A DNA stretch of 64,000 bases. It comes from Actinokineospora auranticolor. Lineage in GTDB: Bacteria > Actinomycetota > Actinomycetes > Mycobacteriales > Pseudonocardiaceae. Position 1 is the first letter of the stretch; every line of letters begins with the position of its first letter. The notes beneath the pieces are model-generated. The model was not told the origin of the DNA. It did not search any database and saw only the letters and a program-made list of their open reading frames with translations. Of this stretch, positions 31,736 through 40,365 are shown in pieces. The position numbers were made by a program, and so were the translations under genes. The stretch lies in contig NZ_PTIX01000008.1 of NCBI RefSeq assembly GCF_002934265.1, positions 248,001 through 312,000 of the forward strand. The letters are read 5' to 3'.

Positions 31736-34700
31736 CTACACCGTCTGGTACGCGCGGATCACCGTCTGGGTCACGGAGTTGCCGTCCGCGTCCTTCGCGG
31801 TGATGCGCAGCGACACGAACCCGGGGGTGTTCGGGTTGCGCAGGAGCGCCGCGCCGACGCCGTCTCCACTGTGGATGGTGAGCGCGGGTTGCCAGGTCTT
31901 GCCGTCGTCACCGGAGAACTCGGTGCGCAGACCCGTCAGCTTCGACACCGGGGAACCGGGCTGGTGCTGCGCGTCGAGCCGGAACCCGTACAGGCGGCCC
32001 GCCGGTGCGCGCCCCTGGTCGTCGACCTCCGCGCTGACCCGCACCACCAGCAGCGGTGCGGGCGTGGGCGTGGCGGCACCCGCCTCGTGGAAGGTCCACG
32101 TGTAGTCGGCTGCGGTACCGATCACCGACCACGGCACGGACCGCTTGGCGGTGGTGTGCAGGGTGTAGGTGCCGGGTGAGTCCGGGATCGGGAACGCGCC
32201 GAAGCCGGGCAGGTCGCTGGTGCCGAGCACGGTTCCGTCGCGGCTGAGTTCGGTGGTGCCGGTGACCGCGGCGGCCGGGATGGTGAACTGGTCCGGGTCG
32301 CCGCTGGAGAGCGGGGCGAGGGCGACCGAGAGCGCGCCGTCGCCGCGCACCACGCCGAACCCGAGGTCGGCGGCGCCGAACGCCGGGCCGAGCGGCGCCC
32401 GGTGCCAGTGCGAGGTGTAGCGGCCCGGGGTGTACACCCGGTAGGACACCGTGTTCTCGGCGTCGGAGACGTCCGGCGGGAACAGCACACCCACGTGCAG
32501 CCACCGGACCGACGGCGACGCGGTGAAGTACTCCACGCGCGTGCCGGGCAGCGCGACCGGGTGGGGGTCGTAGATGGCGGAGTTCGCGCTGGGCGCGTCG
32601 ATGTTGGCGTAGTCGGCGCGTTGGCCCTGGGTCGCCGTCCCCTGGAGGTAGTAGCGGGCGTCGACGCGGGCGAGGTCGCGCTTGCGCACGGTGAACTTGC
32701 CGTCGGGGATGGCTCCGTTGACCAGGAACGCGAGGTTGTAGATGGCCTCGTCGGTCGTGACGGTCGTGCGGTACGTCGTGAGGTAGGTGTGGTCGGTGAC
32801 CTTCTTCGTCGGCACGGTGTAGAGCCGTTGCCCGGCCCTGGAGTACCAGCTGAGGGCGCTGGTGCGGTCCGGGGTGCCGGAGACCAGCGTGAGTTCACCG
32901 GTGACGAAGGTCGGCTGGGCGCCGTCGACCGTGGTGGAGACGGGTTGGCCCTTGGTGGCGTCGAGGGAGACCGAGGTGTTGCGGTCGACCACGACACCGC
33001 TCTGCGACAGCAGGGTGACGTCGTTCTGGTCCGAGAGCTCCAGGGCGTTGACGTCGTAGCGGCCCTTGGGCAGGCGGGCGATGCCGACGCCGTTGGTGAG
33101 CCGGACCGGCAGCGCGGCCCCGGTGTCGACGTTCACCGCCTTGACCACAGTGGACGCGCTCGTGCCGGTCCGGCCGCGCAGCCGGACCTCCAAGGCGTAG
33201 TTCTCGGTGTCGAGCACCGCGGTCACGGCGGTCTGGACCACGACGCCGTCGGCGGTCGCGGTGATCCGGCCGCCGCGCCTGCCCGACAGGCCCGCCGTGT
33301 TGGCCTCCACCGTGACCTGCGCGGTGCCGTGCGCGGGCACGACGACCTGGCGCGCGGAGGTGGTGAAGACCGGCGAGTCCGAGGCGAGGTTCAGCGTCAC
33401 CGGGCGGTCGCCGTCGTTGCGGTAGGTCAGGGGTTTGCCGAGGCGCGTGTTGTGCGGCCACGGCAGGAACCCGAACGCCAGCCCGTTGTCCAGCGCGGTC
33501 ACGTCCTGGGCGACGGCGCGGGCCGCGTCGACCCGACCCGCGCCCTGCTCGAACACGTCCGCCGTGGGCTTCGCGGTGCCGACGATGGTGGCCTTGGCCA
33601 GGTCCGGCGCCAGGCCGGGGCGGCGCTGGGCGAGCAGGGCGGCCGTGCCGGAGACGTGCGGTGCGGCCATCGACGTGCCGGACAGCGCCGCGTAGTGGTC
33701 GTCGACCGGCGCCTTGTCGCCCGCCGGGGTGCCCGTGACGCGCGCGGAGACGATGTCGCTGCCGGGCGCGGCGACGTCCGGTTTCACCGCGTAGTCCCGG
33801 AGCCGGGGCTGGCGCGGCGAGAACGGGCTGGTGGTGTCCTGTTTGGTCACGCTGCCCACGGCCAGCGCCCGGTCCGCGGCGGCGGGGGAGGTCACGGACG
33901 CCAGCGGGTCCGGGAGGTCGAGCGCCCGGTCGTTGCCCGCGGCGACGACGAACAGGGTGCCGTAGCGCGCGGAGAGGTCGTTGAGGGCGCGCGACACCGG
34001 GTCGGTGCCGTCGCTGTACCCGCTGCCGAGGCTCATGTTGACGATCCGGGCCTTGGGCGCGATCCACTCCATACCGGCGATGACCGCCGACTCGGGGCAG
34101 CCCTGCTCGGCGCACACCTTGCCGCTGAACAGTTTCGCGTCCGGCGCGACACCCTTGTACTTGCCCTGGGACGCGGCGCCCGTGCCGGCGATGATGCCCG
34201 CCACGTGCGTGCCGTGGCCGAGCTGGTCCGCCAACCCGGTTCCGGTGAAGTCGGCCTGCTCGACGACCTTGCCCGCCAGGTCCGGGTGGGCGCCGTCGAC
34301 ACCGCTGTCGAGGATGCCGACGGTGACGCCCGCGCCGGTGAACCCGGCCCGCCACGCGGTCGGCGCGCCGATCTGCGGGACGCTCACGTCGAGGGTCGGG
34401 CGGGCGGTGCCGTCCAGCCACACGGACGCCCGGGACGCGGTGAACCAGCGCCAGAAGCCGGTTTCCGGCCGCAGCGCGGCACCGTCGACGCTGGGCAGCG
34501 CCCGGACCGCGGTGGCGGGAACCGGTGCGCGCTCGGTGTTGTCGGTGACGATCAGCGGGGGCGGGGAGTCGTGGGGCAACCGGCGTAGATCGAACAGCCG
34601 GGGGTCCAACCGGCCCGCGTCGATCAGCGGCTGCGCGTCGGCCGGGATGAGCAGGTCGCCGTCCCGCAGGAACCCCATGTGTTCCCGTCCCACGACGGGT

Positions 34701-34900
34701 TCGACCTCCACCGCCGTCCGCCCACCCGGGCCGGTCACCAGCCGCACGCGGTCACCGGTGACCAGCGTGACCACCCCGGCGACCGCCTTCGTCCCGTTGG
34801 TCGCCGGGGTTGCGGCGTTCGCCGTAGCCGCGCCCACCGGGCACACTCCCGCTATGGACACCACGGCCACCGCCGCCGTGATCCGCCTTCGCCAAGCCAT
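31736..34900 (-). CDS. Secreted subtilisin-family (S8) serine protease, large
   Basis: 1,054-residue exported protease. There is a signal peptide (1-29), then a propeptide-like region (40-170). The catalytic domain has D198 in ILDSGVD, H229 in GHGTHVAG, N323 in VVAAGND and S410 in LSGTSMAAPHVSG. After residue 450 come several beta-sandwich domains (DGDRPVTLNLASDSPVF and later repeats). These resemble the C-terminal half of other large actinomycete subtilases. No sorting signal or extra membrane helix is present, so it should be released. ATG with GGGAG upstream is the start. Confidence 0.95.
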   Translation of the reverse strand: MAWRRRITAAVAVVSIAGVCPVGAATANAATPATNGTKAVAGVVTLVTGDRVRLVTGPGGRTAVEVEPVVGREHMGFLRDGDLLIPADAQPLIDAGRLDPRLFDLRRLPHDSPPPLIVTDNTERAPVPATAVRALPSVDGAALRPETGFWRWFTASRASVWLDGTARPTLDVSVPQIGAPTAWRAGFTGAGVTVGILDSGVDGAHPDLAGKVVEQADFTGTGLADQLGHGTHVAGIIAGTGAASQGKYKGVAPDAKLFSGKVCAEQGCPESAVIAGMEWIAPKARIVNMSLGSGYSDGTDPVSRALNDLSARYGTLFVVAAGNDRALDLPDPLASVTSPAAADRALAVGSVTKQDTTSPFSPRQPRLRDYAVKPDVAAPGSDIVSARVTGTPAGDKAPVDDHYAALSGTSMAAPHVSGTAALLAQRRPGLAPDLAKATIVGTAKPTADVFEQGAGRVDAARAVAQDVTALDNGLAFGFLPWPHNTRLGKPLTYRNDGDRPVTLNLASDSPVFTTSARQVVVPAHGTAQVTVEANTAGLSGRRGGRITATADGVVVQTAVTAVLDTENYALEVRLRGRTGTSASTVVKAVNVDTGAALPVRLTNGVGIARLPKGRYDVNALELSDQNDVTLLSQSGVVVDRNTSVSLDATKGQPVSTTVDGAQPTFVTGELTLVSGTPDRTSALSWYSRAGQRLYTVPTKKVTDHTYLTTYRTTVTTDEAIYNLAFLVNGAIPDGKFTVRKRDLARVDARYYLQGTATQGQRADYANIDAPSANSAIYDPHPVALPGTRVEYFTASPSVRWLHVGVLFPPDVSDAENTVSYRVYTPGRYTSHWHRAPLGPAFGAADLGFGVVRGDGALSVALAPLSSGDPDQFTIPAAAVTGTTELSRDGTVLGTSDLPGFGAFPIPDSPGTYTLHTTAKRSVPWSVIGTAADYTWTFHEAGAATPTPAPLLVVRVSAEVDDQGRAPAGRLYGFRLDAQHQPGSPVSKLTGLRTEFSGDDGKTWQPALTIHSGDGVGAALLRNPNTPGFVSLRITAKDADGNSVTQTVIRAYQTV

Positions 34901-35073
34901 GTGAGATCTCCCATCCCCCGTCGTCCGAGATGTTCAGCAGTACCAGCGGCCCGCGCCGCCCGTAACCCGGATGGCGGGGAGGCGCGAGACCGGCTTCGCC
35001 GTTCTGCCAACGAGAGCGGCCGGTGATCGTTACTGTTCCCGCTACGGCTGGGTGGAACAGGGGGAGCGGCGTC

Positions 35074-35931
35074 GTGTTGTGGGCCTGGGTTGTCGTCTTC
35101 GTCCTGTTCTGCGCGCCACCCGCGTGGCTGATCCGGAGGGACCGGGTGCGGGCGCGAGCGCGGGGCCGGGACGTGGTGGACGAGCTCCGGTTGGGCCTGT
35201 TCGAGACCGCGCTGCTCACCGGCGGACCGGCGCGCGCCGTGGACGCGGTGGTCGTCGACCTGGTGGAGCGGGGCGCGCTGGAAGTCAACGACACCAACCG
35301 GATCTCCGTGACGGCCATACCGGAGGGCGCGACCGCCGTGCAGCGGTCGATCCTGGCGGTGGCCATGGACACCGCCGCCCGGCTGCCCGCCGTGCGCGCC
35401 TTCGTCACCTCCGAACACGAAACCGTTTTCGAGCGCGGCTGCGACCTGCTGCGGGACAACGGACTCCTGCACACCCAGTCCGGCGGCAACGGGAAAGTCC
35501 TGTACGGCTACCCGACCGCGGCCTCCGCGGTGGGGACCGCGCTGGTCATGGGGGTCGTCCAGCTGACGGGTGAGGACTGGCTCATCGACGCCAAAGGTCT
35601 GTGGTTCGCCCTGGCTTGCACGCTGCTCTTCGTCACCACCTGGACCCTGTTGTTCATCCGCTACGGCGCCCTGTCGTCGGACCCCCGAGGCCCACTCGGT
35701 CGCGCCTGCTCGAAGGTGCTCGCCGACCGGGCAGCCGACAACCCGGACCTGGCCCCCTGGACCGCCGTCCACGGACTGCCCACGAGCCCCACGACGGACT
35801 TCCGCGCCCGCTTGCGCGGCCACGCCACACCCGGGGCGTGGAAGATGCGCAAACCCCCCTCCACCGTGACCGACGTCGACGAGGACGTCCGGAAGCTGGC
35901 CGAGCGGCTCGCCCTGCGCGACCGGGGATGA
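35074..35931 (+). CDS. TIGR04222-like membrane protein 1
   Basis: 285 residues starting at GTG 35074 behind GGGGAGC. An N-terminal membrane helix (VLWAWVVVFVLFCAPPAWL) is followed by a cytoplasmic domain with the family signature LLTGGPARAVDAVVVDLVERGAL. Two adjacent helices occupy about residues 165-210, and a charged tail follows. The family (TIGR04222 in my recall) is actinobacterial and of unknown function. A paralogue lies 28 bp downstream, probably in the same transcript. Confidence 0.72.
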   Translation: MLWAWVVVFVLFCAPPAWLIRRDRVRARARGRDVVDELRLGLFETALLTGGPARAVDAVVVDLVERGALEVNDTNRISVTAIPEGATAVQRSILAVAMDTAARLPAVRAFVTSEHETVFERGCDLLRDNGLLHTQSGGNGKVLYGYPTAASAVGTALVMGVVQLTGEDWLIDAKGLWFALACTLLFVTTWTLLFIRYGALSSDPRGPLGRACSKVLADRAADNPDLAPWTAVHGLPTSPTTDFRARLRGHATPGAWKMRKPPSTVTDVDEDVRKLAERLALRDRG

Positions 35932-35959
35932 CCGATCCGACGAGTGACAGGGGTGTCCG

Positions 35960-36841
35960 GTGGCCTGGGCCTGGTCGATCGCGTTCGTAGTGGTGTGCGG
36001 ATACCCCGCCGCACTCTTGTTCCTCGATCGGCGGTACTCCGTGGGACGCCCGCCCGAGGCGGTGGCCCGGCTGAACCTGCGCGTCGCCGACAGGGGATTG
36101 CTGTGCGGCGGTCCGGGCCGGGCCGTGGAGGCGGTGGTGGCCGATCTGCTGGATCGCGACGTCCTCGTCCTCGACGACGGCCACCTGCGGCCGACCGGGA
36201 CCCCGGGAGAGCGGACGGGGTTGGCGCGGATGATCACCGAGACCCTCGCGGTGACCCCGATGCCGCTGGCGGAGTTGCGCGACCACGTGGTGGGCGAGCG
36301 CGCGAAGCACCTCACCGGCAGGTTCCGGCAGTTGGGCGTAGACGGTCTCGTCCACGCCAAACGCGAGCGGTTGGCGCAGGTGGGCTGGGGCGGGCTCGCC
36401 TTCCTGCAACTCGGCGCGGTCATCGTCTTGAGCTCGACGGGCAGCAGATTGCGCGATGACGACGACGTGTCGATCTTCCAGCAGGGCGGCGCGGCCCTGC
36501 TGGCCGCGCTCGTGCTGCTCGTCGTGCCGTGGGCGCTCCTGGGTGTGCGCACCGCGCGCCGCCTGCGCGACCCGCGCACCGCCCTCGGCCACGCCTGCTC
36601 CCGGGAGGTGGCCCGGCGCGCGGGGGAGACGCTGGACCTGGGCTCCCGGGTCGCCGCGTACGGTCTCGCCCAGCCCGATGCCGCCAGCCGGGCGCTGCTC
36701 GGGGACGCCGTGCCCGCCGCGTGGCGCGTGCCCCGGCCCCGCGACCGTCCCGACCGCGACGGCCACGTCGGCGCCCTGACCCGGCAACTGCTGCTCCTGC
36801 GCTTCCGCCCGGGCGTCGACGACGCCCTGCGCGACGGCTGA
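35960..36841 (+). CDS. TIGR04222-like membrane protein 2
   Basis: 293 residues with the same plan as its neighbour: a first helix, the signature LLCGGPGRAVEAVVADLLDRDVL at about residue 46, then a central helix pair and a basic C-terminal domain. The two share spacing but little direct identity, an old tandem duplication. The GTG start follows GGGGTGTCC. A third relative occurs at 45926-46891. Function unknown. Confidence 0.72.
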   Translation: MAWAWSIAFVVVCGYPAALLFLDRRYSVGRPPEAVARLNLRVADRGLLCGGPGRAVEAVVADLLDRDVLVLDDGHLRPTGTPGERTGLARMITETLAVTPMPLAELRDHVVGERAKHLTGRFRQLGVDGLVHAKRERLAQVGWGGLAFLQLGAVIVLSSTGSRLRDDDDVSIFQQGGAALLAALVLLVVPWALLGVRTARRLRDPRTALGHACSREVARRAGETLDLGSRVAAYGLAQPDAASRALLGDAVPAAWRVPRPRDRPDRDGHVGALTRQLLLLRFRPGVDDALRDG

Positions 36842-36847
36842 CCGCCT

Positions 36848-36892
36848 GCTCAAGATCCGCTCAAGGACCGCTCTGGGGCGGGCCGCCATCCT
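36848..36892 (+). promoter_or_regulatory. SARP-type operator and promoter of the pqq operon
   Basis: GCTCAAG (36848-36854), GCTCAAG (36859-36865) and GCTCTGG (36870-36876) recur with exact 11-bp period. A weak -10 (CATCCT, 36887-36892) lies 10 bp beyond. Direct heptamers at 11-bp spacing just upstream of a -10 box are the known SARP (OmpR-like) binding pattern. A SARP gene follows the operon at 40366. Confidence 0.65.
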
Positions 36893-36975
36893 GTGAGGCG
36901 CACCGCTCACCGCGGTGTCGCAGGATTGTCCGGCTCGGCGTGCGACGAAGGGGCGCTGGGGAGCCGGCGTGGTCA

Positions 36976-37003
36976 CCGCCCCGCGACGCCGGTCGCGGGG
37001 CGG
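36976..37003 (+). promoter_or_regulatory. Hairpin in the pqqA leader
   Basis: A perfect 12-bp stem (36976-36987 with 36992-37003) on a GCCG loop lies 42 bp before the pqqA start. It may stabilise the transcript or act as an attenuator. Confidence 0.5.
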
Positions 37004-37045
37004 CACGCGCGCGGGCCGGGCGGCCGTCGGGAGAAAGGGAGGCAC

Positions 37046-37141
37046 GTGGAGCACACCGAACCGCAGCCGTGGGTGGCGCCGGAGATCACCGAGTACGAGA
37101 CGCCCATGGAGATCACCGCGTACGTCGCGCGACAGGACTGA
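37046..37141 (+). CDS. pqqA: PQQ precursor peptide PqqA
   Basis: 31-residue peptide from GTG 37046 with AAAGGGAGG upstream. The C-terminal half reads PMEITAYVARQD, containing the Glu-x3-Tyr motif whose side chains PqqE crosslinks to build pyrroloquinoline quinone. A second E-x3-Y (EITEY) lies eight residues before. WVAPEITEYE is the leader portion that binds PqqD. It is followed by a hairpin and pqqC, the standard arrangement that lets the peptide be made in excess. Confidence 0.9.
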   Translation: MEHTEPQPWVAPEITEYETPMEITAYVARQD

Positions 37142-37149
37142 TCACCCGC

Positions 37150-37181
37150 GTGCGGCGGCGGTCGGCGTACCGCCGCCGCAC
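37150..37181 (+). terminator. Leaky terminator/attenuator between pqqA and pqqC
   Basis: A perfect 13-bp stem (37150-37162 with 37169-37181) with a 6-nt loop starts 9 bp after the pqqA stop. It would raise pqqA mRNA relative to the biosynthetic genes. Confidence 0.7.
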
Positions 37182-37210
37182 CGGTCGGAGCCGCCGGAGG
37201 GGCCGAGCCC

Positions 37211-37912
37211 GTGCCGCACACCCCGGACAGCCGCGCGCTGTCCCGCGAGGAGTTCCTGGAGAGGCTGCGGGCGCTGTCCGCGCGCTACTGGAGCTCGCAC
37301 CCGTTCCACCAGCGCATGCACGCCGGTGACCTGTCCCGCGCCGAGCTGCGCGCCTGGGCGGCCAACCGCTGGTGCTACCAGGACGCGCTGCCCCGCAAGG
37401 ACGCCGCGATCATCGCCAACTGCCCGGTGCCCGAGGTGCGCAGGCTGTGGCTGGAACGGGTCGTCTACCACGACGGCGCCGTCTCCGGGGAAGGCGGACG
37501 GGAGGACTGGCTGCGGCTGTGCGCCGCGCTCGGCCTGTCCCGCGCGGAGGTCGTGGACGAGCGGCACGTCGTGCCCGGCGTCCGGTTCGCCGTGGACGCC
37601 TACGTGACCTTCGCCAGGACGCGCCCGTGGGAGATCGGGGTGGCCTCGGGTCTGACGGAGATGTTCGCGGGCCACCTGATGCGCCGCCGGGTCACCGACG
37701 TGCTGGCGCACTACCCGTGGATCGACCGCGCGGCCCTGGCCTACTTCACCACCCGCGTCGAGGCCGTGCGCGACGAGGGCAAGGTGGCCGTCGACATCGT
37801 GCTCACCCACTGCCGCACCCGCGAGCAGCAGGACGAGGCCATCGCGGCGCTGTCGTTCAAGTGCGACGTGCTCTGGTCGATGCTCGACGCGATCTCGGCA
37901 TGCCCGCGGTGA
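37211..37912 (+). CDS. pqqC: Pyrroloquinoline-quinone synthase PqqC
   Basis: 233-residue cofactorless oxidase performing the final ring closure and eight-electron oxidation to PQQ. The all-helical haem-oxygenase-like fold shows the family motifs YWSSHPFHQRMHAG, ANRWCYQDALPRKDAAI and VVYHDG. The active-site segment PWEIGVASGLTEMFAGHLM and the C-terminal LSFKCDVLWSMLDA also match. Start GTG follows GGAGGGGCC. The stop lies 10 nt inside pqqD. Confidence 0.95.
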   Translation: MPHTPDSRALSREEFLERLRALSARYWSSHPFHQRMHAGDLSRAELRAWAANRWCYQDALPRKDAAIIANCPVPEVRRLWLERVVYHDGAVSGEGGREDWLRLCAALGLSRAEVVDERHVVPGVRFAVDAYVTFARTRPWEIGVASGLTEMFAGHLMRRRVTDVLAHYPWIDRAALAYFTTRVEAVRDEGKVAVDIVLTHCRTREQQDEAIAALSFKCDVLWSMLDAISACPR

Positions 37913-38172
37913 CCGCGGTACCGAGGCTGCGCCGCGGGGTGCGGCTCGGCTACGACCCCGTCCGGCAGTCGCCCGTCGTGCTGTTCCCGGAAGGCGTGCT
38001 GCTGCTCAACACCACCGCCGAGGCCGTGCTGAAGCTCTGCGACGGGCTGTCGTCGCTCGACGAGATCGTCACCGGGCTGCGCGAGCAGTTCACCGGGGTG
38101 CGGGAGGACCAGGTCGGCGCGGTGCTGGAGTTCCTCGCCGACCGGCATGTCGTGTCGTGGGAGGACGTGTGA
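37900..38172 (+). CDS. pqqD: PqqA-binding peptide chaperone PqqD
   Basis: 90-residue RRE (RiPP recognition element) protein that presents PqqA to PqqE. PRLRRGVRLGYDPVRQSPVV, EGVLLLNTTAEAVLKLCDG and LEFLADRHVV match the winged-helix PqqD pattern. ATG 37900 overlaps the end of pqqC by 13 bp and the stop overlaps the pqqE start by 4 bp. Confidence 0.94.
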   Translation: MPAVTAVPRLRRGVRLGYDPVRQSPVVLFPEGVLLLNTTAEAVLKLCDGLSSLDEIVTGLREQFTGVREDQVGAVLEFLADRHVVSWEDV

Positions 38173-39269
38173 GCGCCGATCCGCCGCTGGGCCTGCTGGC
38201 CGAGCTGACCCACCGCTGCCCGCTGCACTGCCCGTACTGCTCCAACCCGGTCGAGTTGGTCCGCCGTGAGCGCGAGCTGACCACCGACCAGTGGCGGTCG
38301 GTGTTCACCCAGGCCCGCGCGCTGGGCGTCTTGCAGGTCCACCTGTCCGGCGGTGAACCGCTGGCCCGCCGCGACCTGCCGGAACTGGCCGCGCACGCCG
38401 CCGGATTGGGTTGCTACGTCAACCTGGTCACCAGCGGCCTCGGGCTCACCAAGGAGCGGATGACCGAGCTGGCCGCGCGCGGGATCGACCACGTGCAGCT
38501 GTCCGTGCAGGCCGCCGACCGGCAGCGCGCCGACGCCATCGCCGGGACCCGGGCCGCCGCGCACAAGCGCTCCGCCGCCGAGGCGGTGCGGGCCGTGGGG
38601 TTGCCGTTGACGGTCAACGTGGTGCTGCACCGGGGAAACCTCGACGAGGTCGGCGCGATCATCGAGCTGGCCGAGGAACTGGGGGCCGACCGGCTGGAGC
38701 TGGCCAACGCCCAGTACTACGGGTGGGCGCTGCGCAACCGGGACTCGCTGATGCCGACCCGCGGGCAACTCGACGCCGCCGACACCGTGGTGCGCGCGGC
38801 GAAGGCCCGGTTGGCGGGGCGCATGGAGGTCATCCACGTCATCGCCGACTACCACGACAGCTACCCGAAGCCGTGCATGCACGGCTGGGGCGCGCGGCAG
38901 TTGACGGTGGCGCCGGACGGGACCGTGCTGCCCTGCCCGTCCGCGCACGTCATCTCCACCCTGACCTTCGACAACGCGACCACCCGGCCGCTGGCGGAGA
39001 TCTGGTACGAGTCCGAGTCGTTCACCGCCTACCGCGGCGAGGACTGGATGCGCGACCCGTGCCGGACCTGCGACCGCCGCGGCGTCGACTTCGGCGGCTG
39101 CCGCTGCCAGGCGTTCCTGCTGACCGGCGCTGCGGAGAACACCGACCCGGTGTGCCCGAAGTCGCCGCACCACGGCGTGGTGACCGGTATCCTGGCCGAT
39201 TCCGCGTCGCGCCAGGTGCTGGTCGGCGTGGCGGAGCTGGGATTCCGGATGCGGTCGGAGGAACGGTGA
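38169..39269 (+). CDS. pqqE: Radical SAM PqqA peptide cyclase PqqE
   Basis: 366-residue radical SAM enzyme forming the Glu-Tyr C-C bond in PqqA. THRCPLHCPYCSNP contains the CxxxCxxC cluster motif and HLSGGEPL the SAM-binding GGE motif. The SPASM region has CMHGWGARQLTVAPDG, CPSAHV, CRTCDRRG...CRCQAF and DPVCPKSPHH, which ligate auxiliary clusters. The GTG start (38169) overlaps the pqqD stop. Confidence 0.96.
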   Translation: MSADPPLGLLAELTHRCPLHCPYCSNPVELVRRERELTTDQWRSVFTQARALGVLQVHLSGGEPLARRDLPELAAHAAGLGCYVNLVTSGLGLTKERMTELAARGIDHVQLSVQAADRQRADAIAGTRAAAHKRSAAEAVRAVGLPLTVNVVLHRGNLDEVGAIIELAEELGADRLELANAQYYGWALRNRDSLMPTRGQLDAADTVVRAAKARLAGRMEVIHVIADYHDSYPKPCMHGWGARQLTVAPDGTVLPCPSAHVISTLTFDNATTRPLAEIWYESESFTAYRGEDWMRDPCRTCDRRGVDFGGCRCQAFLLTGAAENTDPVCPKSPHHGVVTGILADSASRQVLVGVAELGFRMRSEER

Positions 39270-40147
39270 GGGTCGTCGTGCTGGGCACGGCCGCCGGTGG
39301 CGGTCTGCCGCAGTGGAACTGCGCGTGCGAACTCTGCGCGCGCTGCCGGGCCGGGGACGCGGACGTGCCGCCCCGGACGCAGGACTGCGTGGCGATCAGC
39401 GCCACGGGCCGCGAGTGGTACCTGCTCAACGCCTCCCCGGACCTGCGGGCGCAGATCGTCGAGACGGCGGAACTGGCGCCGGGGCCGGGAAGGCGGGAGA
39501 CACCGGTGCGGGGCGTGCTGCTCACCGACGCCGAACTCGACCACGCCCTGGGCCTCGCCCTGCTGCGCGAGGGCCCGGACATCGCGGTGTGGGCGCCGAA
39601 ACCGGTCGCGGGCGCGCTGGCGGACGGGTTCCCGGTGCGCGACATCGTGTCCCGCTACCACTCGTGGGACTGGCGGGAGGCGACCGGCGAGTTCACCGTC
39701 GACGACGGGCGGCTGGAGTGCGCGGCGTTCCCGTTGTCCGGCAAGCGACCCCGCTACGCCGCCGACGCGGCCGACGCGCCGGACTGGGTCGTGGCCTACC
39801 GCGTGCGCGACGCCGCGACCGGCGGGACCCTGGTCTACGCGCCGTGCCTGGCCGACTGGCCGCCCGGGTTCGACGAGTTCGTCGACGGCGCCGACCTGCT
39901 GCTGGTCGACGGCACGTTCTTCACCTCCGGCGAGATGTCGCGCGCCACCGGGAAGGACGCGGGCCAGGGCCGCATGGGGCACCTGCCGATCACCGAGTCG
40001 CTGCACCGGTTGAGCGGCGTGGGGTTCCGCGCTTATACGCACCTCAACAACACCAACCCGGTTGCCGACGCCGCGTCCCCCGAACGCGCCGAGGTGGCCG
40101 CCCGGGGCGCGCACATCCTCGACGACGGCGCCCGTTTTGACCTCTGA
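39266..40147 (+). CDS. pqqB: PqqB, metallo-beta-lactamase-fold PQQ biosynthesis hydroxylase
   Basis: 293 residues. VVVLGTAAGGGLPQWNC opens the family. CACELCARC resembles the structural zinc site. LLTDAELDHALGL and LLLVDGTFFTSGEM...GHLPITESL are the modified metal-binding motifs. YTHLNNTNPV is the signature near the C-terminus. It hydroxylates the tyrosine-derived part of the crosslinked intermediate. No pqqF protease is in the window, so leader removal must be done elsewhere. Confidence 0.94.
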   Translation: MRVVVLGTAAGGGLPQWNCACELCARCRAGDADVPPRTQDCVAISATGREWYLLNASPDLRAQIVETAELAPGPGRRETPVRGVLLTDAELDHALGLALLREGPDIAVWAPKPVAGALADGFPVRDIVSRYHSWDWREATGEFTVDDGRLECAAFPLSGKRPRYAADAADAPDWVVAYRVRDAATGGTLVYAPCLADWPPGFDEFVDGADLLLVDGTFFTSGEMSRATGKDAGQGRMGHLPITESLHRLSGVGFRAYTHLNNTNPVADAASPERAEVAARGAHILDDGARFDL

Positions 40148-40365
40148 ACGCACCGATCGCCCGATGTCGTGGGCCGTTCGGGGGCGGCAGCCTACGCCAT
40201 CGCGGTGGTGATTTTCAGAGCCGGACGACGGGTTGTTCACCGGTCGTCACGGCGGCTTCACTTGGCCGGGTCGGGAAGGATTGGCCCGGTGGTCCCCTCG
40301 CGGTCGCCCGGCGTCCTGCTGCTCGGTCCTCCCGCGTCGCGTCCCGACGACAGCAGGGGTGACCT

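Noticed and set aside
39266-40147. pqqB considered as an ordinary metallo-beta-lactamase
   Set aside because: The LPQWNC opening, the Cys-rich N-terminal loop and the operon position identify PqqB.
40237-40261. Possible SARP repeats (three TCAC steps) before the first SARP gene
   Set aside because: Spacing is 10 and 11 bp and the flanks differ. No -10 lies at the right distance, so it is weaker than the arrays at 36848 and 60209.
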